DNA of 64,000 bases. Origin: Aliiroseovarius sp. Z3. Lineage in GTDB: Bacteria; Pseudomonadota; Alphaproteobacteria; Rhodobacterales; Rhodobacteraceae. Shown in pieces: positions 1-7,661 of the stretch (its first letter is position 1; every line of letters begins with the position of its first letter). The notes beneath the pieces are model-generated. The model was not told where the DNA came from. It was given only the letters and a program-made list of their open reading frames with translations, and did no database searches. Made by a program: the position numbers and the translations under genes. The stretch is taken from the NCBI RefSeq assembly GCF_029105185.1, contig NZ_JAFMZK010000008.1, positions 62,001 to 126,000 on the forward strand, in the 5' to 3' direction.

Positions 1-658
1 GATAGCACCAGTCGGCTTCCTCGGAATAGACGAAATAGGCGTCGTCCAGCGGGCCAACCTTGTCCAGCACAGGACGCGGGACCAGCATGAACATGCCCGA
101 CACGACATCTACGTCGCGTTCGGATTTGCGATCCCAATCGGTGTACCACGGGCGGCCAAAGAATGGATGTATCCCGTCCAGCCGCATCAGGCCCAGGCTG
201 ACAATCAGCAGGTTCACCAACCCCGGTTCGGCAAAGCCCGTGCGCTGGATCACGTCCGGGCCTTCCATGACCTGACAACCGACGCAGCCCACATCCGGGT
301 GCCGCGACAGCCAGTCCAGCATCTTGTCGATTGCGCCATCCAGGATGATCGTGTCCGGGTTCAGAAGCAGAACATGCGCCCCGCGCGCCACCGCCAGCCC
401 CTGATTGTTTGCTGCCGCGAACCCGTTGTTTTCGGCGTTGGCGATCAGAACGGCATCCGGAAACTCGGCGGCCACCATCTCGGCCGATCCGTCCGCGCTG
501 GCATTATCGACGACAATCAATTCGCATGAGGCCCGGGTCTGATCGATGATCGATTGCAAACAGTCCCGCAACAAGTCGCAGGTGTTCCAGTTCACGATGA
601 TCACCGAGACGTCAAACGGCCCGTCATTCGCTTCATTGGGGGTTTGTACTGCCTTCAT
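1..658 (-). CDS. Family 2 glycosyltransferase, 3' end off-window
   Basis: This frame opens with ATG at 658 on the minus strand and runs off the left edge without a stop, giving 219 visible residues. The N-terminal GT-A fold is clear: a first strand reading VSVIIVNWNT, then LIVVDNASADGS, an asparagine-rich NNGFAAANNQG segment and the nucleotide-sugar/metal site LLNPDTI. Further on come SGMFMLVPR and a PLDDAYFVYSEEADWCY segment, the acceptor-side motif usual in rhamnosyltransferase-like (WbbL-type) enzymes. It most likely transfers a sugar from a nucleotide donor to a lipid-linked glycan at the cytoplasmic face of the inner membrane. It is divergent from the FemAB-like gene at 827 and starts the exosortase-associated glycan locus. 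The sugar and linkage cannot be read from sequence. Confidence 0.88.
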   Translation of the reverse strand, partial: MKAVQTPNEANDGPFDVSVIIVNWNTCDLLRDCLQSIIDQTRASCELIVVDNASADGSAEMVAAEFPDAVLIANAENNGFAAANNQGLAVARGAHVLLLNPDTIILDGAIDKMLDWLSRHPDVGCVGCQVMEGPDVIQRTGFAEPGLVNLLIVSLGLMRLDGIHPFFGRPWYTDWDRKSERDVDVVSGMFMLVPRPVLDKVGPLDDAYFVYSEEADWCY

Positions 659-694
659 TCGTAAAGTATCTCTTAAACAACAACCAAATATCTA

Positions 695-723
695 TTATTT
701 TACGCTACATAGACTGATATAAT
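695..723 (+). promoter_or_regulatory. Possible sigma-70 promoter for the FemAB-aminotransferase pair
   Basis: The 168-bp divergent gap between the glycosyltransferase (start 658) and the FemAB-like gene (start 827) is AT-rich compared with its surroundings. It contains a perfect TATAAT at 718-723 on the plus strand. The sequence at the expected -35 distance is a poor TTATTT, so only the -10 hexamer supports the call. Confidence 0.3.
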
Positions 724-826
724 GATCTGAAAGCGCGTTATAGGGTCTGGTATCTACTGTCTGGACCATAATTTCAATTGAATGCGACGATATTGCGTCG
801 ATCTTCGTTTATTATCGGGATCCTTA

Positions 827-1912
827 ATGGACATCGAATGTTTGCAGGAATTGGGGCCCGAGCAGAAGGCAGAGTGGGATGCCTTCCTCTCCGCGTCGCC
901 TTTTCAACATCCAAGGCAAGACCACCGTTTCGCCCAAACCGAACGCGTCGATGGGGCGGATGTTCTGTTTGTGCTGGGTCGTGTTGACGGGGCGCTGGCC
1001 GGGGTTGGTCTGCTGTCGCGCACGCCGCACCCGTTTCTGGCGTCCCGCTATCGCGACGCAATTTTCCTGAGCGGACCGGTCTGCAACGATGCACCGGCGA
1101 TGATTGCGTTCCTGAATGCCGCCTTCGCCCACCCGGAAATTGCGCGCATCGGGCGTGTCAGGATCACACCTTATTGGCTGGAAGATGACGCGCAGGCGCT
1201 GCACCGCCTGCTGGAGGACAACCGGTTTGCCCTGTCCAGTGACGGCATTTTTCGCGATACCGGTTTGATCGATATCACCCCCGATCCTGATGAAATCATG
1301 TCGCGGTTTTCCAAAAGCGCGCGGCGCGAAGTGCGGCGGGCGGAAAGGGCGGGTGTGTCTGTCAGGCCGATCACAACGCGCGACGGCGCACTGGAATTCC
1401 TGCACAGCCTGAACCGGCTTCGCGTGAGTCGCGGGTTGTTTGCATTGGCCGAGGACAGCTTTGTTCAGAGCTTTGATGACATCTATGAAGCCGGTGATAT
1501 GGGGATCTTGTTGGGCGCGTTCAGCGACGGGGCTTTCATCAGTGGGCTGTTGATGTATCGCAGTGCGCACACCGCGCATGGACGCCATTTCACCACGGAA
1601 ACCGAGCTTCTGCACGCGCTGAAAAATCTCAGGATATCACCGCTGTTATGGCTTGAGGGGATGATCTGGGCGCGCTCCAAGGGATGTGCTTCTCTGGATG
1701 TCGAGGGGTATGTTGAAACGACCGACAAGTCGGACAAGAAATACAACATCTACAAATACAAATCCGAACTCGCCCCGAAAGCCGTCATTCGGATTGGCGA
1801 ACGCAGCCGGATTGCAAACGGGTTTCTACATGTCACCGGCAATGGCAAAGAGGTGTTGAAGGCCGCGGCAAGGCGGCGGTATCGGGCGCTGAAAGGGTTG
1901 GATGATGACTGA
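827..1912 (+). CDS. FemAB/GNAT-family protein of the exosortase locus
   Basis: The product (361 aa from ATG 827; an in-frame ATG at 782 is less likely because the alignable sequence starts at MDIECLQEL) resembles the FemAB-like GNAT proteins that accompany PEP-CTERM/exosortase clusters. Such proteins have a FemX-type double acetyltransferase fold and transfer an acyl or aminoacyl group. Visible features are a basic helix (SKSARREVRRAERAG) before the second GNAT half, a central GILLGAF strand with an LLMYRS segment, and an LDVEGYVETTDKSDKKYN segment followed by a lysine-rich end. It overlaps the next gene by 11 bp, so the two are probably co-translated. No signal peptide is seen, so it should act in the cytoplasm. 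It may modify an amino-sugar or lipid-linked glycan; the substrate is unknown. Confidence 0.7.
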   Translation: MDIECLQELGPEQKAEWDAFLSASPFQHPRQDHRFAQTERVDGADVLFVLGRVDGALAGVGLLSRTPHPFLASRYRDAIFLSGPVCNDAPAMIAFLNAAFAHPEIARIGRVRITPYWLEDDAQALHRLLEDNRFALSSDGIFRDTGLIDITPDPDEIMSRFSKSARREVRRAERAGVSVRPITTRDGALEFLHSLNRLRVSRGLFALAEDSFVQSFDDIYEAGDMGILLGAFSDGAFISGLLMYRSAHTAHGRHFTTETELLHALKNLRISPLLWLEGMIWARSKGCASLDVEGYVETTDKSDKKYNIYKYKSELAPKAVIRIGERSRIANGFLHVTGNGKEVLKAAARRRYRALKGLDDD

Positions 1913-3077
1913 GCTGACGCGCCAGCATCTGGATTGCGGTGACCCCACGCCATCGCTGTGGTCCTTGCTATCGCGTGATCCCGATGGCGGGTTGGAACCT
2001 TTGTTCGATGGGCGGCGGGTTGCTTTTAGTTTCAACACCCGCACGGCCTTGCGCGAGGCCTGTGACATTCTGGGCCTTCAACCGGGTGACGAGGTGCTTG
2101 CCCCCGCCTATAATTGTGGGTCCGAGTTGGACCCCCTTCTGGATGCCGGGCTGGACATCGCGTTCTATCAGATCGACCGCCGGACGCGCCCGGACCTGAC
2201 CGATATGGCGCAACGTGTCACACCAAAGACCAAAGCGATATATCTGACCCATTATTTCGGGATGCTGCAACCTGACACATCCGCGATCCGTGCGCTTTGT
2301 AACGAGCACGGGCTGTTCCTGATCGAAGATTGCGCACTCAGCCTGCTGAGCGGCGACCGCCCGGCCGAGGGGTTTGCCGGTGATGTGAGCGTCTTTTGCT
2401 TCTATAAACTCTTCCCCGTTTTGGCAGGGGGCGCGATTGTGTTGAACGCCGACCAGCTTGAGTTTCGTGAGCCGTTCGATCAGCCGCCGCCCCACTCGCT
2501 GCTTAGAAAACCATTTATCCGAATGGGGCTGGAAGCCTTTGTGGGCGCGCGCTTGCTTCGGAAAGTGGCAATGTGGCGGCGCAAGGGCCGCGTGACACCG
2601 TCCCTTGCAGCTGAACCGGGGGCGCATATCGACATGCCGCCGGGCTATTATTTCGATCCCGCCCTGAAGCATAGCCGGATCAGCGGCTTTACCAAACGCG
2701 CCCTTGCGGCATTCAATCCGGCGCAGACCCGCACGCGCCGACGCGAAAATTATGATATTTATCAATCTCTTCTGTCGGATATTGCGGGTGTAACACCGCT
2801 TTATGAAACACTGCCCGACACGGCGTGCCCACTATCCTTTCCGGTTCTGGTGGAAGATCGGGATGCCGTCGCCGCCCGTCTTTCGGCGCGCGGGATTGCT
2901 GCAACCCCATGGTGGTCAGGTTATAATCAGAAGCTGGACTGGGCTGAGTTTGACGATGCTCAGTTCCTGAAAGACCATGTCCTGACCTTGCCATGCGGGC
3001 AACATCTGGCCGCAGATCACATCAGGCTGATCGTGTCCGAGCTGACCGCGGCGCTTGGGACTGCCGACCAGCCCTGA
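1902..3077 (+). CDS. DegT/DnrJ/EryC1/StrS-type PLP aminotransferase
   Basis: This 391-residue protein has the layout of the DegT/StrS sugar aminotransferases: a VLAPAYNCGSE cofactor-phosphate loop, IYLTHYFG, the LIEDCALSLLSG segment whose Asp pairs with the pyridine nitrogen, and FCFYKLFPVLAGGAIV carrying the likely Schiff-base lysine. Family members convert keto-sugars to amino-sugars using glutamate or glutamine. The usual tandem glycines after the lysine are reduced to AGG and the protein lacks the classic HLF(A/H) segment, so it may be a divergent member acting on a non-sugar substrate. ATG 1902 and ATG 1905 are both possible; an AAAGGG run lies just upstream. The start lies inside the end of the FemAB gene. 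Its 3' end overlaps the convergent methyltransferase by 56 bp. Confidence 0.8.
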   Translation: MMTELTRQHLDCGDPTPSLWSLLSRDPDGGLEPLFDGRRVAFSFNTRTALREACDILGLQPGDEVLAPAYNCGSELDPLLDAGLDIAFYQIDRRTRPDLTDMAQRVTPKTKAIYLTHYFGMLQPDTSAIRALCNEHGLFLIEDCALSLLSGDRPAEGFAGDVSVFCFYKLFPVLAGGAIVLNADQLEFREPFDQPPPHSLLRKPFIRMGLEAFVGARLLRKVAMWRRKGRVTPSLAAEPGAHIDMPPGYYFDPALKHSRISGFTKRALAAFNPAQTRTRRRENYDIYQSLLSDIAGVTPLYETLPDTACPLSFPVLVEDRDAVAARLSARGIAATPWWSGYNQKLDWAEFDDAQFLKDHVLTLPCGQHLAADHIRLIVSELTAALGTADQP

Positions 3078-3825
3078 ACCGATACACTGCCCACGATCCG
3101 CCGAAAGGTTCGCGGATCTTCTCAAGGGCAGGGTGGACATCCAGCCGGTCGCGCAGAAACGGGTTTTTGTACAACAGATAGCAGGGCCGGTCCGTATCCA
3201 GTGTCGCCTGAACACAGTTCTCGATCACCGGTTCCATGATGTCATAGTTGAATGGATTATAGAGATAAACGACCAGCGGGCCGGGGCGCGGTTTGAAATC
3301 CCGCGCGTCGGCCAGAACCGATGTGACGTGACCTGTCGCGCGGGTTTTCAAGGTTGCGATGTTTCGCTGTGCGTCGGCATGCAGGTTTTTACAAAACTCA
3401 ACACCGGTTACCTGTCGAAACGGATAGCGCGCCGCAGCGGCCAATATCGCACCTTTGCCCGATCCGTAATCCACAAAATCATACTGATCATAGGGCAGCT
3501 TCAGCGATTGCAGAACGTGGCGAAACTCAAGCGCGGGGGTCGGTTCATATCGGTTCGCCGCGCTGCGTTTCAGATCCGAGACGGACAGGTCCGACACATC
3601 GACGATCCCGTGCACGTCAAGATCGCGACTGTGGCGACACTGGCCCAGCTTGGCCACCGGACCCGACCAAAGCCGCATCCGTTTCGCGACCCCCAGCAGC
3701 AAGACCGATCCGGTCTGCGCCACACCGTTATATTTGATGTTCACCTGCAACAAGCGCGCGCGGCGTCGCAATTTGTTGAAGGGCGCATCAAATTCCGGGT
3801 TCGCGGTGGTTCTTCTGAATAGCAC
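3022..3825 (-). CDS. Class I SAM-dependent methyltransferase
   Basis: A Rossmann methyltransferase with motif I VDYGSGKGAIL, followed by VTGVEFCKNLH (acidic residue after strand 2) and LVVYLYNPFN near strand 4. The frame is open further upstream to 3942, but that extension would cross the terminator at 3902-3938 and gives low-complexity residues. GTG 3825 (267 aa) is the first credible start. There is no strong ribosome site, so the exact start is uncertain. It lies downstream of, and in the same direction as, the beta-helix gene but is separated from it by a terminator, so it probably has its own promoter in 3826-3901. Its substrate is not evident. Its position suggests glycan or lipid O-methylation, but this is inference. 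Confidence 0.75.
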   Translation of the reverse strand: MLFRRTTANPEFDAPFNKLRRRARLLQVNIKYNGVAQTGSVLLLGVAKRMRLWSGPVAKLGQCRHSRDLDVHGIVDVSDLSVSDLKRSAANRYEPTPALEFRHVLQSLKLPYDQYDFVDYGSGKGAILAAAARYPFRQVTGVEFCKNLHADAQRNIATLKTRATGHVTSVLADARDFKPRPGPLVVYLYNPFNYDIMEPVIENCVQATLDTDRPCYLLYKNPFLRDRLDVHPALEKIREPFGGSWAVYRFRAGRQSQAPRSARTRSA

Positions 3826-3901
3826 GCCTGTAAACCGAACTGCTCTGACTTTGTTTTCGCGATTACGTGTGGAATTTGGATGAATTGCAAGGTTTGGGAT
3901 G

Positions 3902-3938
3902 AAAAAAGCGCCCCTTCCGGTCGGAAAGGGCGCTTTTG
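3902..3938 (-). terminator. Rho-independent terminator after the beta-helix gene
   Basis: A long GC-rich stem (AAAAGCGCCC pairing with GGGGCGCTTTT, short loop near GACC) is followed on the minus strand by six T residues. It starts about 20 bp after the stop of the beta-helix gene at 3957, as expected for an intrinsic terminator. Confidence 0.85.
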
Positions 3939-3956
3939 TCACGTTTCGTAGGTGTG

Positions 3957-6731
3957 TTAGCCCAGAAGTTCGGGCTCGGGCACCGTGGTGTCGATGAACT
4001 GCGCATCGGCTTCCAGCGCGAACTGGGTGACGTCACCGTCGAAGTGGCGATCCCACTCGGTGCCAAGCGACCAACCCCATTCGCCACCGCCAGCGCCGAC
4101 GAATTCAAGATCAAGATCGGCACGTTCCAGCACCAGTTGTTCGTCAACGAACACCTGCAGCAGATCGGCATCCGCATCGGCCATCACAACAATCTGGTGG
4201 CTGTCTGTGTCATCCAGTCCAAGATTGTCGACCTTGAAGCCTTCCCAGAACGGGCGGTCTTCGTTGGCCACGTGAATGCGCAGGCCGTCGCCTTCCAGAG
4301 CCACACCAAACTTCATGTGGTTCCAGACCAGACGCTCGGTGTCGCCGTCAACCGAGTTGCGGTTGTATTCGACTGCAAAGGTCAGCTGGTCGGTATCTTC
4401 GAATTCTTCCAACCGGCCAAGATAGACGCTGTCGCGATCACCATCCAGACGCACGCCTTCGCCGTTGCCGATAACTTTCGCATCGTCGCCCAAGGCATAG
4501 TCATCACCGATCAGCGAACCGAAGTCGATGACGTGGTCGTCGACGACGATGCCGTCGGCCACAACGGGATCGCCTTCGTCGGGGAAGTTGGGTCCGTCAT
4601 CTTCGCCTTCATCATCGTCGGTCTGATCACCGCCGCCGGTCTCGTCACCACCACCGGTCTGATCGCCGCTGCCGGTTTCGTCACCACCACCGGTCTGGTC
4701 GCCGCTGCCGGTTTCGTCTTCGACCATGTCGAAGTCGGTCCCAATACGGAAGTCGCTGACTTCGCCTTCAAAGAAGCTGTCCCAGGCGGTGCCAAGTGAC
4801 CAACCCCATTCGCCACCACCGGCGCCGACAAAGTTCAGGTCCACGTCGTTTTGGTCAAGGACCAACTCGCCGTCGACATAGACTTTCAATTGGTCGGTAT
4901 CCTGATCGGCCAGCACAACGATGTTGTGATCTTCATGATCATCAAGACCAAGCCCTTTGATCTGGAAACCTTCCCAGAAGGGACGTTCTTCGTTCGCCAC
5001 ATGGACCGACAGATCACCGTCTTTCAGGGTGACGCCGAATTTCATGTGGTTCCAAACCAGTCGTTGGCTGCCGCCATCTGAATCGGCCTGGTTATATGTG
5101 ACCGAGAACGCGATTTTCCCTGAGTTCTCGAACTCTTCCAGACGTCCCAGATAGACGTGATCTTTGTAACCATCCATTTGGACAGCGCCGTTGTTAACGG
5201 CTGCGTCGTCCTGAAGCGCCCACTTGTTGCGGGCCAGTTGATCCATGTCGAGTACATATTTCGCCTGAACCACTGGTGTTTCATCGGTTTCGTCGGTTTC
5301 GTTGCCGCCGGACTGATTTTCGCCCCCGGATTGGTCTCCACCGCCGGATTGGTCTCCACCACCGGACTGATTGCCACCACTGGATTGATCACCACCGCCG
5401 GACTGATCGCCACCACCGGATTGGTCACCACCGCCGGATTGGTCACCACCGCCGGACTGATCGCCACCGCCGGACTGATCGCCACCACCGGATTGGTCAT
5501 CACCACCGGTTTGATCGCCGCCGCCAGTTTGACCACCGCCGCTTGAGCCACCACCCTGATATTCAGGCTGGACCTTCGCAGCGCCGGCATTCAACGTATC
5601 AATGATGCCGCCGGTCACACCGGTCGCGCTATGGGCGCCGCCGCCCTGCAGGCCGGCAGTGCTTTCCAGCAGATTACCCACATAGTTGGATGCGCCGGGA
5701 TTGGTGTATTGAACGATCACGTTGTCGTTCACGTTCCAGCCGCTTTGGCCATTGTAGCCGCCGACTTCATAGGTGATGTTGTCTTCGATCGTGACCTGTT
5801 TCGCATTGTCCGAAACAATGATCCGCGGGGTCATGATGCTGCCCGAACGGCCAGTATTGTTGCCATTGCTCATGTCACCATCGGCTTGCAGGATGGTGTT
5901 GTTGCGAATGGCGAGGTTGGTGGTTTCGCCAACCGTGATGCCGTGAACGTGGGCGTTATAGATCGTGTTATCTTCGATCAGGATGTTCTTGTAGTACATG
6001 TTGGCGCCAGCTTGGCCCTGGTCGACCAGCTCGTTGCGCATGAAGATCGACTGGGTCCATGCACCGGAACCGATGTCCAGCGTGTTGCCGCGGATCACGA
6101 TGTCGGTGCTGGGGCTGTCGGTGCCCGTTGTCCAGAACTGGATCATGTCTTTGTGGAACGGCGATGCCGGATCCGAGTCAAAGTCATGGATATAGTTGTC
6201 TTCGATCAGAACGCGCTGCACGTCAGCGAAGTTCATGCCATCGCCACTGATCGAGTGCACGTCGTTGCCCACGACCTTGACGTCGGTGCTTTGAAGGATC
6301 TTCACACCACGGTGCCAGTTCGACACTTCGTTGTTCAGGACATTGACGTTGTCAGAGTTGATGACCGTCAGGCCCCAGGCGGTGCCGTAGCCGGTGTTGT
6401 CATCATCCCCCAGGATTTGTGTGTTCTGCACCGTGATCAACGAGCTTCCGTTGATCGCGAAGGCTTGCAGATAGTCAGGGTCGCCGTTCTTGTACGTGTA
6501 ATCGAACTTCAGATTGTCGAAGGTCACGTTCTCAGCGTTGTTCACCTGAACCGACGAAAAGCTCGCGGGGTTCGATGGGTCTGCCGACGTAATTGTCACC
6601 GTATCCGAAAACTGCTTGCTGAGGTTCAGCGCGCCATAGTTGCCGGAAGCCAATTTGATGGTGTCACCGCCCTGCGCGCTGCTGATCGCCGCAGAAAGCT
6701 CAGACGCATTGCTTACGTTGTAGATGGTCAT
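3957..6731 (-). CDS. Large beta-helix protein with two lectin-like domains
   Basis: The 924-residue product begins with a right-handed parallel beta-helix (about residues 1-380). This shows N-x-(V/I)-x-(V/I)-x-x-N ladders such as VTFDNLKF and VLNNEVSNW, as in secreted polysaccharide lyases and epimerases. Next is a linker of roughly eleven SGGGDQ units (about 390-480). Two copies of a concanavalin/LamG-like domain follow (about 490-665 and 730-920), each with YLGRLEEFE, LVWNHMKFGV and GAGGGEWGWSLGT, separated by a second Gly/Asp-rich linker. There is no Sec signal and no RTX nonapeptide, so the export route is unclear. The C-terminus reads VPEPELLG, with no membrane helix after VPEP. AGGTGAT just before ATG 6731 supports the start. 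It is probably an extracellular glycan-binding or glycan-cleaving protein; no catalytic residues can be assigned. Confidence 0.8.
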   Translation of the reverse strand: MTIYNVSNASELSAAISSAQGGDTIKLASGNYGALNLSKQFSDTVTITSADPSNPASFSSVQVNNAENVTFDNLKFDYTYKNGDPDYLQAFAINGSSLITVQNTQILGDDDNTGYGTAWGLTVINSDNVNVLNNEVSNWHRGVKILQSTDVKVVGNDVHSISGDGMNFADVQRVLIEDNYIHDFDSDPASPFHKDMIQFWTTGTDSPSTDIVIRGNTLDIGSGAWTQSIFMRNELVDQGQAGANMYYKNILIEDNTIYNAHVHGITVGETTNLAIRNNTILQADGDMSNGNNTGRSGSIMTPRIIVSDNAKQVTIEDNITYEVGGYNGQSGWNVNDNVIVQYTNPGASNYVGNLLESTAGLQGGGAHSATGVTGGIIDTLNAGAAKVQPEYQGGGSSGGGQTGGGDQTGGDDQSGGGDQSGGGDQSGGGDQSGGGDQSGGGDQSGGGDQSSGGNQSGGGDQSGGGDQSGGENQSGGNETDETDETPVVQAKYVLDMDQLARNKWALQDDAAVNNGAVQMDGYKDHVYLGRLEEFENSGKIAFSVTYNQADSDGGSQRLVWNHMKFGVTLKDGDLSVHVANEERPFWEGFQIKGLGLDDHEDHNIVVLADQDTDQLKVYVDGELVLDQNDVDLNFVGAGGGEWGWSLGTAWDSFFEGEVSDFRIGTDFDMVEDETGSGDQTGGGDETGSGDQTGGGDETGGGDQTDDDEGEDDGPNFPDEGDPVVADGIVVDDHVIDFGSLIGDDYALGDDAKVIGNGEGVRLDGDRDSVYLGRLEEFEDTDQLTFAVEYNRNSVDGDTERLVWNHMKFGVALEGDGLRIHVANEDRPFWEGFKVDNLGLDDTDSHQIVVMADADADLLQVFVDEQLVLERADLDLEFVGAGGGEWGWSLGTEWDRHFDGDVTQFALEADAQFIDTTVPEPELLG
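4590..4735 (-). repeat. In-gene Gly/Asp/Thr-rich linker repeat
   Basis: This stretch encodes alternating TGSGDQ and TGGGDE units, then an acidic tail, linking the two lectin-like domains of the beta-helix protein. The DNA repeats with an 18-bp basic period and a 36-bp higher period. Confidence 0.8.
5290..5560 (-). repeat. In-gene 18-bp tandem repeat (SGGGDQ units)
   Basis: About eleven near-identical 18-bp units encode SGGGDQ, with variants SSGGNQ and SGGENQ. The array lies between the beta-helix and the first lectin-like domain and keeps the frame. Each unit is a multiple of three, so slippage would change linker length without breaking the protein. Confidence 0.9.
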
Positions 6732-6753
6732 TTATCACCTGCCATGTTTCATA

Positions 6754-6775
6754 CTCTGCCCTCCCATAGGCAGAG
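6754..6775 (-). promoter_or_regulatory. Leader hairpin before the beta-helix gene
   Basis: CTCTGCC (6754-6760) and GGCAGAG (6769-6775) are perfect inverted copies with an 8-nt spacer. They lie 23 nt upstream of the ATG at 6731, just before the AGGTGAT ribosome site. This could be an mRNA leader hairpin or an operator. It has no T-run, so it is not a terminator. Confidence 0.45.
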
Positions 6776-6840
6776 ATCTAACTTCGTGCACCCCGTTGAT
6801 GGATAATCCGTGTTGATGAGGCGTAAACGCGCCGAGATTG

Positions 6841-6911
6841 TGTTCGATGCGTGTTTTTTCGCTCAAAGAAACAATGAAAAAAACCCAGAAATGCATCGAA
6901 CAAGCGAAAAA
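6841..6911. repeat. Two crossing inverted-repeat pairs
   Basis: TGTTCGATGC (6841-6850) is the exact reverse complement of GCATCGAACA (6893-6902). TTTTTCGCT (6855-6863) is the exact reverse complement of AGCGAAAAA (6903-6911). The two pairs occur in the order A-B-A'-B', so the pairings cross rather than nest. It may be a regulatory or protein-binding site of the beta-helix gene promoter. Confidence 0.5.
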
Positions 6912-7130
6912 TGGACAATTTCTGCGCCACATTTCAGCATTGCCTGCCTTATTTACGGGGCAATTTCGGACAAAAAGTCGATTCGTTGCATACCGATTGT
7001 TCGCCAGATCGACACGATGATCGCCAAAAAGTAGAGAAATATCTGGCATCGTTTCGTTTGGGTGGACAGAGAGAATCACCCCAACCCGGTGCAGGTCAGA
7101 TACATCCAAAGATGCGTCTGACAGACCGGC

Positions 7131-7574
7131 TTAGCTTTGGAGTTCGGGTGTCAGGATGCCATATTCGGTCGTCATGATGTCCGAGCGCATGATCCGCGCC
7201 GGATTTCCCGCCACGATCGTGCAGTCTGGCACGTCTTTGGTCACCACGCTGCCCGCCCCGACGATACAGTGGTCCCCGATGGTCACGCCGGGCATGATGA
7301 TCGACCCTGCGCCAATAAAGCAATAGGCACCGATATGGGTGTCGACATGTTTGTTGTTCACGAAATCATGGGTCAGGATGGCAACATCGAAGGTCACACT
7401 TGTATGTGCCCCAATATGGACGCCGCGCGGATTGGTGTAATCAAGGCGCGCTTTCGAGGATATCCGGGTGTTCTCTCCGATCGTCATGCCGAAATACCGT
7501 GTCAGGATCGCGCGGCGTAAAATCGTGCGATAATGGTAGATATTATTGCGAACCTGATGAATGGGGTATTGCAT
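7131..7574 (-). CDS. Hexapeptide-repeat (LbetaH) acyltransferase
   Basis: This 147-residue protein (start chosen at ATG 7574; an upstream extension to 7643 reads as non-family sequence) is a left-handed beta-helix acyltransferase of the maltose/colanic-acid acetyltransferase type. Hexapeptide turns are visible in IGENTRISSKARL, VHIGAHTSVTFDVAI, IGAYCFIGAGSIIMPGV and IGDHCIVGAGSVVTKDV. The end motif VAGNPARIM is diagnostic of the family. The catalytic His is probably the one in AILTHDFVN. It should acetylate a sugar of the locally made glycan using acetyl-CoA in the cytoplasm. It lies 87 bp downstream of the flippase in the same direction and is probably co-transcribed with it. Confidence 0.85.
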   Translation of the reverse strand: MQYPIHQVRNNIYHYRTILRRAILTRYFGMTIGENTRISSKARLDYTNPRGVHIGAHTSVTFDVAILTHDFVNNKHVDTHIGAYCFIGAGSIIMPGVTIGDHCIVGAGSVVTKDVPDCTIVAGNPARIMRSDIMTTEYGILTPELQS

Positions 7575-7661
7575 GTTAAGTGTGTATCCCGAAATTCCTT
7601 TGCAGCAGTCTAGGGCGGTGCGGGTTGCCCGACAATCCTGCAACCTGATCTGCGCGCGTCG

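Larger units (their letters stand above)
6732..7130. other. 399-bp intergenic region upstream of the beta-helix gene
   Basis: No credible gene is seen here. Short plus-strand frames at 6810-7177 have no ribosome site or family resemblance. The region carries the leader and presumably the promoter of the beta-helix gene on the minus strand, a perfect 7-bp hairpin (6754-6775) and a pair of crossing inverted repeats (6841-6911). It is clearly more AT-rich than the flanking genes between 6840 and 6930. Confidence 0.7.

Noticed and set aside
3826-3942. Methyltransferase start at ATG 3942
   Set aside because: This would place the ribosome site and first residues within the terminator of the gene before it; GTG 3825 is more likely.
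3957-3990. PEP-CTERM signal (VPEP) at the end of the beta-helix protein
   Set aside because: VPEPELLG ends the protein. There is no hydrophobic helix or basic tail after it, so it is not a sorting signal.
5290-5560. CRISPR-like or intergenic repeat array
   Set aside because: The 18-bp units have no spacers, keep the reading frame and encode SGGGDQ inside a protein; it is a coding linker.
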